Origin: an uncultured Pelagibacteraceae bacterium
Lineage (GTDB): Bacteria; Pseudomonadota; Alphaproteobacteria; Pelagibacterales; Pelagibacteraceae
Length of the DNA: 37,038 nucleotides
Assembly: GCA_902536975.1 (NCBI GenBank)
Contig: CACAZG010000006.1
Coordinates: 1-37,038, forward strand
Reading direction: 5' to 3'
Positions within the stretch are counted from its first letter, which is position 1. The number at the start of each line of letters is the position of its first letter. Below are positions 9,107 to 18,935 of the stretch, piece after piece. The position numbers were made by a program, and so were the translations under genes. Under the pieces are notes generated by a model. That model worked only from the letters and a program-made list of their open reading frames with translations, made no database searches and was not told where the DNA came from.

Positions 9107-10138
9107 ATGTCTGAACCAGTAATTAAATGTGAGTCTGTTTATAAGATATTTGGCGAAAATGCTGAAACTATGCTTAAGGAAGCGAATGGCAATGTAGATG
9201 CAAAAACTTTTCAAGAAAATGGATGTATAGTTGGTGTAAATAATGCTTCCTTTGAAGTATCAAAAGGAGAAATGTTGGTCGTAATGGGACTTTCAGGATC
9301 AGGTAAGTCTACATTGCTAAGATGTATCTCAAGATTAACAGATGCAACGGGTGGGAAGATATTTATTGAAGGTCAAGATCTATTAAATTTAAATAATAAA
9401 GAATTGATCGATCTTAGAAGAAATAAAATGGGAATGGTTTTTCAAAGCTTTGCGCTTCTTCCCCATAAAACAGTTGTCGAAAACATTGCTTTTCCTTTAC
9501 AAATTAAAGGGATTAATACAGAGGAAAGTATTAAAAAAGCAATGAATATGGTCAAATTAGTTGGCTTGGATGGAAGAGAAAACTATTTTCCTCGAGAATT
9601 ATCTGGAGGACAACAACAAAGAGTAGGTATTGCAAGATCATTAGCAGTTGAGCCAGATATTTGGTTTTTAGATGAACCTTTTTCAGCGCTAGACCCCTTG
9701 ATCCGAAAAGAGATGCAAGATGAATTCTTAAGACTCCAAGAAAAGTTACAAAAAACAATTATGTTCATTACTCATGATTTTGATGAAGCTCTAAAACTTG
9801 CTGATCGTATTGCAATTATGAAAGATGGAATTATTGAACAATTAGATACTCCTGCAAATATTGTTTTAAATCCAGCAACTGAGTATGTAAGAAAATTTAC
9901 TGAGGAAGTGCCAAGAGAAAAAGTTTTATTAATTGAGGATGTTATGGACTCCACAACCACAGAAGATATAGGGGATTTAAAAGTTTCAAAAGACGAGATA
10001 ATTGAAAATGTGGCAGAAAAAATATTAACACAAGAAAAGACTGTAGCTGTAATAGACAACAATAATAATATTGTAGGATCTATTAATCCAACAAAAATAA
10101 TTAATACAGTTTTTGGAGGAAGAAAAAATAATAATTAA
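9107..10138 (+). CDS. tmoV: ABC transporter ATP-binding protein, ProV/TmoV-like
   Basis: Walker A GLSGSGKSTLLRC, signature LSGGQQQRVGIARSLAVEPDIWFLDEPFSALDP, ProV-like N-terminus; immediately upstream of a fused permease. Confidence 0.85.
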   Translation: MSEPVIKCESVYKIFGENAETMLKEANGNVDAKTFQENGCIVGVNNASFEVSKGEMLVVMGLSGSGKSTLLRCISRLTDATGGKIFIEGQDLLNLNNKELIDLRRNKMGMVFQSFALLPHKTVVENIAFPLQIKGINTEESIKKAMNMVKLVGLDGRENYFPRELSGGQQQRVGIARSLAVEPDIWFLDEPFSALDPLIRKEMQDEFLRLQEKLQKTIMFITHDFDEALKLADRIAIMKDGIIEQLDTPANIVLNPATEYVRKFTEEVPREKVLLIEDVMDSTTTEDIGDLKVSKDEIIENVAEKILTQEKTVAVIDNNNNIVGSINPTKIINTVFGGRKNNN

Positions 10139-10141
10139 TTT

Positions 10142-12292
10142 ATGGAATTATTTAAAAAATACCCAAAATTATTTCAGTGGATATTTTTATTAATAGTATT
10201 TTTTGCTTTATGTTTTGCAATTGATGTACCTGAAACTTATAAATTTATTAGAGGGCAAGCTGAATTTGTAAAAGACCCCAATCAAAGCACCTTTGTTTTT
10301 TTAGGAAAAGAGGTGAGGTATTACGCTTTTGATGTTTTTTGGAGACTGCCTCCTTTACTTGGTTGGTTACCAATTTGGATAAATGATTCATTATTCTTCT
10401 TAATGAATGATTGGATGCCAATGGAGTTTTGGAACGAAGATACACAAGAATATAAAACTAGACCTTTAGTTTTACAAATTACTAGAAATTTAACTGCCTT
10501 TATGACTTTTTTAATAGAATTAATTAGAGAGATTTTACTTGGTGGACTTGAAACTATCGTAGCATTTACAAGTTGGGATTGGATTGATGCTAATCCTTGG
10601 GCAGAATTACCTGGTTTACCATGGACTATTGTTGCTGCAGGTTCTGCAATACTTGCTTATAAGTTAGGTGGTAGAGGGTTGGCCATTTTTGCAGGTTTAG
10701 CAATGACTTATATTTCTATTTTTGGTCAGTGGAAACCATCAATGCAGACATTATCTTTTATTTTAGTTGCAGCACCACTATCATTTATATTTGGATTAAG
10801 TCTTGGTATTGCTGCCTTTAAGAGTAAAAGAGTTGAAAAAGCTTTATATCCAATACTTTTAGTCATGCAGACAATGCCTCAGTACGCTGTGTTAGTTCCT
10901 GCTCTTGTACTTTTTGGAGTTGGGGATCATGCAGCAGTAATTATAACAATGATTGTAGCTGTGCCTCCTATGATATTATTGACCTTATTAGGATTAAGAG
11001 CTGTACCGCCGGAAGTTATTGAAGCTGGTAGAATGAGTGGATGCAACAATTGGCAACTAATGTTCAAAGTTTTAATTCCAACAGCAAGAAGAGATATTTT
11101 GATCGGAGTTAATCAAGTTATAATGGTTTGTTTTTCTATGGCTGTTATCTCCGCCTTTATTGGAGCAAAAGGCCTAGGGTTTAATTTATTGTTAGCATTA
11201 AATCAGTTAAACATTGGATTAGCTTTAGAAGCAGGACTTTGTATTAGTTTGATTGCAATTCTATTGGATAAAATGTCCTTAGCCTGGGCAAATAAACAAG
11301 TTGATTATTTTGGGAATCTAAATTTTTTCCAAAGGAATAAAAACTCATTATTTTTTGGACTAATAATGATTGTAGGAATTGCGTTAGCGTATTTTGGATC
11401 TATTTATTTTAAAGAATATAATTACTTATTTGAAGTTCCACATAATAAAGGGATATCAACTGCTGATTTTTGGAATAAAGGAGTTGACTGGATATTTGAT
11501 ACATTTTTTGTTTACATAAAAGCATTTAATACGTGGTTGATTGTTGAAGTACTTCAGCCAATGAGAGCTTTATATTTAAGAATGCCAGCGATAGCTACAA
11601 TAGTGTTGGTAGTTGGAGCGGGATATTTGATTGGTGGCATAAGATCAGCTTTAGTTGTTTGTGGTTTGACCTTATTTATAGCATTAAGTCCTTGGTGGGA
11701 TAGAGCTTTAGTCACAACTTATATGGCAACATTTGGTGTGATTGTATCTTGTATTATTGGATTTACAGTTGGAACTTTGTGTTTTCAAAATAAACACTCT
11801 ACAAAATTTATGTTAAACGTATGTGATATTTTTCAAACCTTTCCATCATTTGTATATTTGATTCCTGTAATGATGCTGTTTGGTATAACTGATACTTCTG
11901 TTCTTATAGCAGTAATAGTTTATGCAACTATACCTGCAACGAGATATACAATAGAAGGACTTAGAAGTGTCCCGTCTGGTTTACATGATGCTGCAACTAT
12001 GTCTGGGGTAACAAAATTTCAAAGATTATTTAAGATAGAGTTTCCTTTAGCATTCCCACATATGATGTTAGGACTAAATCAAACTATAGTTTTTGCTTTA
12101 TTTATGGTGATTATAGGGGCATTTATTGGCACGGAAGATTTAGGACAATATATTTTAAAAGCTTTGTCAGACAAAAAAGGTGCAGGAATTGGATTAACAC
12201 TAGGAATATGTGTTGCTTTCATAGGTTTAATTTTTGACAATTTAATAAGAACTTGGGTCGATAAAAGAAAAAAACACTTGGGTATAGATTAA
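10142..12292 (+). CDS. tmoW: ABC transporter permease, tandem-fused ProW-type domains (TmoW-like)
   Basis: 716 aa with two BPD_transp_1-like domains, each with an EAA-type loop (PPEVIEAGRMSGCNNWQLMFKVLIPTARRDI; PSGLHDAATMSGVTKFQRLFKIEFPLAFPHM) and related C-termini (ISAFIGAKGLG / IGAFIGTEDLG). Confidence 0.85.
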   Translation: MELFKKYPKLFQWIFLLIVFFALCFAIDVPETYKFIRGQAEFVKDPNQSTFVFLGKEVRYYAFDVFWRLPPLLGWLPIWINDSLFFLMNDWMPMEFWNEDTQEYKTRPLVLQITRNLTAFMTFLIELIREILLGGLETIVAFTSWDWIDANPWAELPGLPWTIVAAGSAILAYKLGGRGLAIFAGLAMTYISIFGQWKPSMQTLSFILVAAPLSFIFGLSLGIAAFKSKRVEKALYPILLVMQTMPQYAVLVPALVLFGVGDHAAVIITMIVAVPPMILLTLLGLRAVPPEVIEAGRMSGCNNWQLMFKVLIPTARRDILIGVNQVIMVCFSMAVISAFIGAKGLGFNLLLALNQLNIGLALEAGLCISLIAILLDKMSLAWANKQVDYFGNLNFFQRNKNSLFFGLIMIVGIALAYFGSIYFKEYNYLFEVPHNKGISTADFWNKGVDWIFDTFFVYIKAFNTWLIVEVLQPMRALYLRMPAIATIVLVVGAGYLIGGIRSALVVCGLTLFIALSPWWDRALVTTYMATFGVIVSCIIGFTVGTLCFQNKHSTKFMLNVCDIFQTFPSFVYLIPVMMLFGITDTSVLIAVIVYATIPATRYTIEGLRSVPSGLHDAATMSGVTKFQRLFKIEFPLAFPHMMLGLNQTIVFALFMVIIGAFIGTEDLGQYILKALSDKKGAGIGLTLGICVAFIGLIFDNLIRTWVDKRKKHLGID

Positions 12293-12296
12293 ACTT

Positions 12297-13775
12297 GTGA
12301 AAAAGTTTCTTGTCGCTATTGATCAAGGCACAACATCTTCAAGAACAATTTTATTTGATTTACAAGGTAATATTAAATTCACATCTCAATTCGAGTTTAA
12401 TCAATATTTTCCAAAAAATGGATGGGTTGAGCATAATCCAGATGAAATTTGGTCTTCAACTATTAAAGCTTTAAAAGCAGTAATTAAAAAAGCTAAAACT
12501 TTAAAAGGTAAAATATTAAGTATTGGAATTACAAATCAAAGAGAAACTACCATCCTTTGGAATAAAAAAACTGGTAAAACAATTTATAATGCAATTGTTT
12601 GGCAAGATAGAAGGACACAAAAATATTGTGAAAAACTAAAGAAAAAAAAATATGAAAATACTTTTAGAAAAAAAACAGGATTATTTATTGATCCATATTT
12701 TTCAGCTACAAAAATTAAATGGATCTTAGAAAATGTTAAAATTTCAAAAAAACTTTTAAAATCCAACAATTTATTGTTTGGAACAGTAGATACATATTTA
12801 ATTTGGAAACTAACTAACGGAAAACATCATTTAACAGATGCAACAAACGCAAGTAGGACAATGTTATTTAATATTAATAACAATACTTGGGACAAAGAAA
12901 TTTTAAAAAAACTGAATATCCCAAAAAGCATTCTACCAGATGTGAAAAATTCAGCAGATAATTTTGGAATAACAAATAAAAAAATAGTCGGATATGAAAT
13001 TCCTATATCTGCAGTTTTGGGTGATCAACAAGCTGCAGCTGTTGGCCAATCTTGCTTTGAAAAAGGCTCAATAAAAAGTACTTACGGAACAGGGGCTTTT
13101 GCAATAATGAATACAGGATCAAAAAAGATTTATTCAAAAAATAAATTATTAACTACAATTTGTTATAGGTTAAATGGAAAAAACACTTTTGCTCTCGAAG
13201 GCTCTATTTTTATTGCTGGGGCAGGTGTTCAATGGTTAAGAGATAAGTTAAAGCTAATAAATAATGCTTATGATACCGAACAAATTGCTAAATCAAAAAA
13301 AAATAATGAAGGTGTCTATATTGTGCCAGCTTTTAGTGGGATGGGAGCCCCATATTGGAGACCTGATGCAAGAGGAGTTATAACAGGATTAACTAGAGAT
13401 AGTGATTGGAAAACTTTGGTAAGGGCAGTGATAGAGTCTGTCGCATATCAAAGCTATGATCTTTTTAATGCAATGAGCAAAGATGGTTTGAGGCCTAATA
13501 AAATTAAAATTGATGGTGGAATGGTAGAAAATAATTGGTTTTCTCAATTTTTAGCAAATATTATAAATGTTAAAACAGAAAGACCCAAAGTTTTGGAAAC
13601 TACAGCCCTGGGGGTTGCATTATTTGCTGGATACCAAGTTGGTGTATTTAAATCATTAGATCAAATAAAGAGAATATGGAAAAAAGATAAAATTTTCAAA
13701 CCTAAATTAAGTAATATTGTTAGAAGCAAATTGTTGAATGGGTGGAAGTTATCCGTCAAGAAAACTTTATTATAG
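12297..13775 (+). CDS. glpK: Glycerol kinase
   Basis: KFLVAIDQGTTSSRTILFD, GITNQRETTILWNKKTGK, AIVWQDRRT, GTVDTYLIWKLT, STYGTGAF, DGGMVENNWFSQFLANI: canonical FGGY glycerol kinase motifs; GTG start. Confidence 0.9.
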   Translation: MKKFLVAIDQGTTSSRTILFDLQGNIKFTSQFEFNQYFPKNGWVEHNPDEIWSSTIKALKAVIKKAKTLKGKILSIGITNQRETTILWNKKTGKTIYNAIVWQDRRTQKYCEKLKKKKYENTFRKKTGLFIDPYFSATKIKWILENVKISKKLLKSNNLLFGTVDTYLIWKLTNGKHHLTDATNASRTMLFNINNNTWDKEILKKLNIPKSILPDVKNSADNFGITNKKIVGYEIPISAVLGDQQAAAVGQSCFEKGSIKSTYGTGAFAIMNTGSKKIYSKNKLLTTICYRLNGKNTFALEGSIFIAGAGVQWLRDKLKLINNAYDTEQIAKSKKNNEGVYIVPAFSGMGAPYWRPDARGVITGLTRDSDWKTLVRAVIESVAYQSYDLFNAMSKDGLRPNKIKIDGGMVENNWFSQFLANIINVKTERPKVLETTALGVALFAGYQVGVFKSLDQIKRIWKKDKIFKPKLSNIVRSKLLNGWKLSVKKTLL

Positions 13776-13783
13776 AAAATTTA

Positions 13784-15112
13784 TTACTTTAAAAACGTAT
13801 CCATAGAGTCATCCATCGCAGATGCCCAAGGAGTATGGTGAATAGGGGCAATGGATCCAGTTACAGGTGATGAAAAAGATTTATTTCTGTAAGTTGAAAT
13901 ATCATCCATTTTATGATGTTCCCAATCCTTGAAATGTTTTCTTATTAACTCAAAATCAATTTTTGGATAATCTGACATTTCGTGAAGTTCTTTAGTATAT
14001 TCAGTTTGAAAATCTATCATTTGATCTGGGTTTTCTAATTTTTCTTCCATAGAAACCCATTTAGAAATATCTTTTTCTATTTCAGTATCATTGGGAATTT
14101 TAATTTTATTCATTATCACATCTCTTGCAAACCATGCTTGGCAATCAAACATATTAAAAGTATGAAATTGATCCTGCATACCAAGGTACATTAGCTTGTG
14201 ATTATCTTGCCACACAACTCCTTTGTATAATTTTGGTGGATACAATCTATTGTGAGTTTTTAAACTCAGTTTTTCATTTAAAAAAGGAAAATGATGCAGG
14301 TATCCTGTACATAATATAATTACGTCTGCTTCTTGTTCTGTACCATCTTTAAAAATTGCTTTGCTACCCTCTAATCTATCTAGATAATAAACTTCTTTCA
14401 TACCTGAAGGCCATTTAAAACCCATTGGGTTATGCCTATAACCAATAGTTACACTTCTGGCTCCATATTTATTACATTGTAGCGCAACATCTTCAGCTGA
14501 ATAACTGCTTCCAAGAACAATAACATTTTTATCTCTAAATTCTTCAGCATCTCTAAAATCATGAGAGTGCATTATTCTTCCTGGAAAAGAACTCATGCCC
14601 TTGTATTCAGGTATGAATGGAACTGAAAAATGTCCAGTTGAAACAACAACATAATCAAATTTGTCGTGTAATATTTTATTATTAGTTTTATCTTGATAGC
14701 TGACTTCAAATTTATCTGAATTATAATTTACACTCTTTACACTTGTACTAAATTTTATTTTGCTTTTAATGTTCCCTTTACTCACTCTCCCAATTATGTA
14801 GTTGTATAATACTTCTCTTGGTGGGAATGACGGAATAGGTTTTCCAAAATGCTCATCAAATGAATAATCTGCAAATTCTAAACATTCTTTTGGTCCATTT
14901 GACCATAAATATCTATACATACTATTAGGGACAGGGTCGCCATATTGATCAGAACCAGTTCTCCAACTGTAGTTCCATAATCCTCCCCAATCATCTTGTT
15001 TTTCAAAACATATGATTTCTGGAACTTTTTCTCCTTTTTTTTCAGCATGCTCGAAGGCCCTTAACATTGACAGACCACAAGGCCCCGCACCAATTATCGC
15101 TATTTTATTCAT
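13784..15112 (-). CDS. tmm: Flavin-containing monooxygenase, probable trimethylamine monooxygenase
   Basis: FAD GAGPCGL motif, NADPH-binding VLGSSYSAEDVA, FMO signature-like FPGRIMHSHDFRD, 442 aa; genomic link with tdm and tmoXVW. Confidence 0.85.
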   Translation of the reverse strand: MNKIAIIGAGPCGLSMLRAFEHAEKKGEKVPEIICFEKQDDWGGLWNYSWRTGSDQYGDPVPNSMYRYLWSNGPKECLEFADYSFDEHFGKPIPSFPPREVLYNYIIGRVSKGNIKSKIKFSTSVKSVNYNSDKFEVSYQDKTNNKILHDKFDYVVVSTGHFSVPFIPEYKGMSSFPGRIMHSHDFRDAEEFRDKNVIVLGSSYSAEDVALQCNKYGARSVTIGYRHNPMGFKWPSGMKEVYYLDRLEGSKAIFKDGTEQEADVIILCTGYLHHFPFLNEKLSLKTHNRLYPPKLYKGVVWQDNHKLMYLGMQDQFHTFNMFDCQAWFARDVIMNKIKIPNDTEIEKDISKWVSMEEKLENPDQMIDFQTEYTKELHEMSDYPKIDFELIRKHFKDWEHHKMDDISTYRNKSFSSPVTGSIAPIHHTPWASAMDDSMDTFLK

Positions 15113-15224
15113 ATTAATTGTACAATTTTAAAAGTTATTTTATTAATAAAATCAAAAAAATAAAACTATTTTTTCTTTAAAATTACTTGTTAATAATAAA
15201 TAGTTAAATTTAGTTAATTTATTT

Positions 15225-16181
15225 ATGAAAAAAATTCTAATTATTGGAGGTGGGGCCATGGGCTCAGCCTTTGCTATTCCATGTATAGATAATAATCACA
15301 AAGTATTTATAACAGAACCATACAGTCAAAGGTTTATTAAAAATTTATCATCAAAAAATAAATTTCATTCAGCTTTAAAAATTAATCTTCCAAAAAGACT
15401 AAAATTTAAAAAATATTCCAATGAATTATTTTATGAAAAATATGATCTTATAGTTATAGCATTAAGCTTAACAGGTATCGATTTTATCACGAAAGAATTA
15501 AAAAAATTTAAAGTAAAATCTCCAATTTTATTACTTACAAAAGGTCTTAAATATGAAAAGCAAAATAAAAAGATTTTGACTATTTCACAAACTCTTTTAA
15601 AAAGCGTTCCTAGATTAAACTTATCAGTTTTGAAAGGACCATGTTTGGCTAAAGAATTAGCTAGAAAATGTCAAACAAGTGTAATCATCGCTAACAAAAA
15701 TATTAAGATTGCAAAATTGTTAGGTAAAATGATTTCTACAAAATACTATTTGATCGAATATTCTAAAGATGTGGTTGGTGTTGAAATATGCTCAGCAATA
15801 AAAAATATTTATTCTATGATAATAGGCTCTGGTTTGAGTTTAAATAAATCTTCAAGTTTGTTTCAAAAATCATTGTTAGAAATGAAATACATAACTAAAC
15901 GTTTAAATGGAAAAAAAGATACAGTTTTAAGTTTAGCAGGTATAGGAGACTTGTATGTAAGTGCTGCGGGTGGAAGAAATAGTAAAATGGGAAACTACTT
16001 AGGACAAGGTTTTACTTTTCAAAGAGCTAAAAATAAGTTTATGGCAAATGATACTGTTGAAGGCGAACAACTTGTGAGAGAAATTGCCCCTTTTATTTTA
16101 AAAAAATTTAATTCAAAAAAAATTCCTCTAATGTTTCAAGTGATTAGATCAATTCTAAAAAATAAAAAACTCTTAATTTAA
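15225..16181 (+). CDS. gpsA: NAD(P)-dependent glycerol-3-phosphate dehydrogenase-like protein
   Basis: N-terminal KILIIGGGAMGSAF; VLKGPCLAKELA, VEICSAIKNIYSMIIGSG, LAGIGDLYVSAAGGRNSKMG match the GpsA motif series. Confidence 0.75.
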   Translation: MKKILIIGGGAMGSAFAIPCIDNNHKVFITEPYSQRFIKNLSSKNKFHSALKINLPKRLKFKKYSNELFYEKYDLIVIALSLTGIDFITKELKKFKVKSPILLLTKGLKYEKQNKKILTISQTLLKSVPRLNLSVLKGPCLAKELARKCQTSVIIANKNIKIAKLLGKMISTKYYLIEYSKDVVGVEICSAIKNIYSMIIGSGLSLNKSSSLFQKSLLEMKYITKRLNGKKDTVLSLAGIGDLYVSAAGGRNSKMGNYLGQGFTFQRAKNKFMANDTVEGEQLVREIAPFILKKFNSKKIPLMFQVIRSILKNKKLLI

Positions 16182-16293
16182 AAAATATTATATTTATTGA
16201 CTTTTTGAGATACAAAGACACTTTAAACCTATTGTCTTTCATTTGCCTCGCTGATAGATTTACAATATTAATCAACGAAAAGAGGGGAAATCA

Positions 16294-17622
16294 ATGATTA
16301 AAAAAATAATAATAACTGTTTGCACTCTAATATTTTTTGTAACAAATATTAGTTTTGCAGACATCACTTTTTGGACTACAGAGGTTCAACCAGCTAGAAT
16401 GGCAAAACAAGAAGCTATGGCTAAGGATTTTGAGGCTAAAACTGGCATTAAGGTTGAAGTTATTCCTGTAGAAGAAAAAGATTTAGGAACAAGAGCAACA
16501 GCCGCAGCTGCAGCTGGTGATCTTCCAGATGTAATATATCATACTTTACAATATGTTTTACCTTGGGCTGAAGCTGGAATATTAGATGTAGATGCTAATA
16601 ATGCAGTTGTTAAAGAACTTGGCAAAAAAACTTTTGCACCAGGTGCATTAAACATGGCTAAAAGTGGATCTAAAATAGCAGCTGTTCCAGTTGATGGTTG
16701 GACACAAATGGTTGTGTACAGAAAAGATTTATTTGAAAAAGCAGGTCTTGAACCACCAACAAGTTATGAAAATATAACTAAAGCAGTAGAAGCACTTTCT
16801 GGAGACGGAATGTTTGGTTTTGTTGCAGCTACTAAAACTGATGAAAACTTTATGAGTCAGGTTTTGGAGCATGTTCTTTTAGCAAATGGAGTAAACGTTG
16901 TTAAAAAAGGTGGAGTAAAAAAACAAGGTAAAAAATTAAAGGCAGCTTTAGAGTTTTACAAAGTTATTGCAAATGCAAGTCCTCCAGGAGAATTGTATTG
17001 GAAGCAATCTAGAGAATTGTACTTTGCTGGAAAAACTCCAATGATAATTTGGTCACCATTTATAATGGATGAGCTAGCAGGCTTAAGAGACTCTGCGCCT
17101 CCAACAATAAATGACGATCCAACCTCAAGCGAACTAGCTTCGAAGACAGGTTTTATTACTAAATTCAAAGGACCTAATAATAATAAAGGAGCTGCATGGG
17201 CTGATGTAAGATATTTTGGTATAACAGCTGACGCAGATACTGAAGAAGCAAGTGCATTCATTAAATATTCAATGGATGAAGGTTACACAAAAACTTTATC
17301 AATTGCACCAGAGGGTAAATTCCCTGTGAGAAGAGGAAATGCAAGTGATCCTGAAGCATTTACGAAAGCATGGAGTAAATTACCTGTAGGAGTTGATAGA
17401 AAAGCACCTTTATCAGATTTATACTCTGAGGATGTTATTAATAACATCGTAGCTGGTTTAGATAAAGCTACTAGATGGGGTGTTAAAGAAGGTGAACTCG
17501 CTAGAGCTTCTAAAATTATAAATAATAAGTTTATAAATAGAATAACTAGATTATACGTTGATGGACAGATTGATATTGATCAAGCGGTAGATATGATCAA
17601 TCAAAAACTGTCTCAATTCTAG
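16294..17622 (+). CDS. Extracellular solute-binding protein family 1 (sugar-type ABC transporter)
   Basis: Signal peptide, then DITFWTTEVQPARMAKQEAMAKDFEAKTGIKVEVIPVEEKDLGTRATAAAAAGDLPDVIYH...; strong RBS GAGGGGAAATCA upstream. Confidence 0.85.
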   Translation: MIKKIIITVCTLIFFVTNISFADITFWTTEVQPARMAKQEAMAKDFEAKTGIKVEVIPVEEKDLGTRATAAAAAGDLPDVIYHTLQYVLPWAEAGILDVDANNAVVKELGKKTFAPGALNMAKSGSKIAAVPVDGWTQMVVYRKDLFEKAGLEPPTSYENITKAVEALSGDGMFGFVAATKTDENFMSQVLEHVLLANGVNVVKKGGVKKQGKKLKAALEFYKVIANASPPGELYWKQSRELYFAGKTPMIIWSPFIMDELAGLRDSAPPTINDDPTSSELASKTGFITKFKGPNNNKGAAWADVRYFGITADADTEEASAFIKYSMDEGYTKTLSIAPEGKFPVRRGNASDPEAFTKAWSKLPVGVDRKAPLSDLYSEDVINNIVAGLDKATRWGVKEGELARASKIINNKFINRITRLYVDGQIDIDQAVDMINQKLSQF

Positions 17623-17643
17623 ATTATTAAATTAATTTTAATG

Positions 17644-17671
17644 AAAGCGGATAATGTGTATTATCCGCTTT
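17644..17671 (+). promoter_or_regulatory. Perfect intergenic hairpin between solute-binding protein and permease genes (attenuator/mRNA stabiliser)
   Basis: AAAGCGGATAAT-GTGT-ATTATCCGCTTT, 12-bp perfect stem, ending 4 nt before the permease ATG at 17676. Confidence 0.75.
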
Positions 17672-17675
17672 TATT

Positions 17676-18935
17676 ATGAGCGATACACTTTCAAAAATAG
17701 AAAAAAGAACTGCCTATATTTTATTATTACCTGCAGTTTTTCTTGTTTTTTCAATCATATTATTTCCTATATTTGCTAATGTTTGGATTAGTTTTAAGGA
17801 AGTAGGCCTAAAAGATATAAGAATTCCAGAACCTAGAGCAAAAAAAATAGTTAAATCGATTAAAGATAGCTCAGATGAGATAAAGATAATTTATAAGTTA
17901 AGAAACAGCTCGTTAATATTGGATATACGGGATGTAAAATTTCAAGATAAAACCCCAAAGAATGTTGAACCCGTAAATTTAGATGAAAGATGCCAATTTA
18001 AATCAAATATTATTAATTGTAATTTTGGGAATTGGAAAGCTAAATACAAAGAGAATTTTCAAATCATTTTAAAAAATAAGAAGGGTGAAAAAATCTACAA
18101 AAAAGAAATTAAGTCTATTAAACCAAAATTATCAGGTAAATCAGACAATATTCTTTTAAATACCAACTTCACATTAAAAAATTTTAAAAAAGTTTTTTTT
18201 CAAAACGAATTTTTTGATCTTTTAATGACGACATTTTATTATACTTTTTTTGGGACAATAGGATCAATAGTTTTTGGAATTTTAGCAGCTCAGCTTGTAA
18301 ATCAAAAATTTTTTGGAAGAACATTTATGAGAAGCATACTTCTTTTTCCTTATGTAGGACCTGTTGTTGCCTTAGCATATACTTGGGAACTATTATTGGA
18401 TCCTTACAGTGGTACTTTAAATAACCTTTTATTAAATTTTCAAGTTATTCAAGAGCCTTTAAACCTACTAGGTCAAAAATATTTAACTATTAATTTTTTT
18501 GGTTTTGATTTGAAATTAAGATTAGCATTAACAACTGTTATTATTTTCGAAATTTGGCGTTATTTCCCTTTAGCTTTTCTTTTTATATTAGCTCGTCTTC
18601 AGGCAATCCCTAAAGAATTATATGAAGCAGCTGATGTAGATGGTGCGGGACCTGTCCAAAAATTTGTCAGTATTACACTTCCTCAAATCACAGCAGTTAT
18701 ATCTATTTTATTTATGATAAGATTTATTTGGAACTTTAATAAGTTTGAGGATATTTTTTTACTTACTGGTGGTGCATCTGGTACGAGAACTTTACCAATA
18801 AATGTTTATGAACAAGGATTTACAATATCTGATATTGGTATGGGTTCTGCTGTATCCATTGTAATTGTTGCTCTACTTTTAATTTTTATGTTTGTCTATT
18901 TTAGACTTTTAGGGAAGAGGGCAGATGAAAATTAG
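17676..18935 (+). CDS. Sugar-type ABC transporter permease (MalF/UgpA-like) with large soluble insert
   Basis: C-terminal permease core with EAA loop (IPKELYEAADVDGAGPVQKFVSITLPQITA); about 120 aa hydrophilic insert after the first TM. Confidence 0.82.
   Translation: MSDTLSKIEKRTAYILLLPAVFLVFSIILFPIFANVWISFKEVGLKDIRIPEPRAKKIVKSIKDSSDEIKIIYKLRNSSLILDIRDVKFQDKTPKNVEPVNLDERCQFKSNIINCNFGNWKAKYKENFQIILKNKKGEKIYKKEIKSIKPKLSGKSDNILLNTNFTLKNFKKVFFQNEFFDLLMTTFYYTFFGTIGSIVFGILAAQLVNQKFFGRTFMRSILLFPYVGPVVALAYTWELLLDPYSGTLNNLLLNFQVIQEPLNLLGQKYLTINFFGFDLKLRLALTTVIIFEIWRYFPLAFLFILARLQAIPKELYEAADVDGAGPVQKFVSITLPQITAVISILFMIRFIWNFNKFEDIFLLTGGASGTRTLPINVYEQGFTISDIGMGSAVSIVIVALLLIFMFVYFRLLGKRADEN

Noticed and set aside
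9552-10445. Minus-strand ORFs within tmoV/tmoW
   Set aside because: Antisense shadow frames of conserved ABC genes.
15116-15127. Perfect palindrome AATTGTACAATT just upstream of the tmm start codon
   Set aside because: Short, AT-rich and single; does not match the tmoX-region palindromes, so chance is likely without comparative data.
16182-16293. Promoter TTGTCT-N17-TAGATT upstream of the sugar binding protein
   Set aside because: Both hexamers are only 4/6 matches in AT-rich DNA; too weak to annotate.
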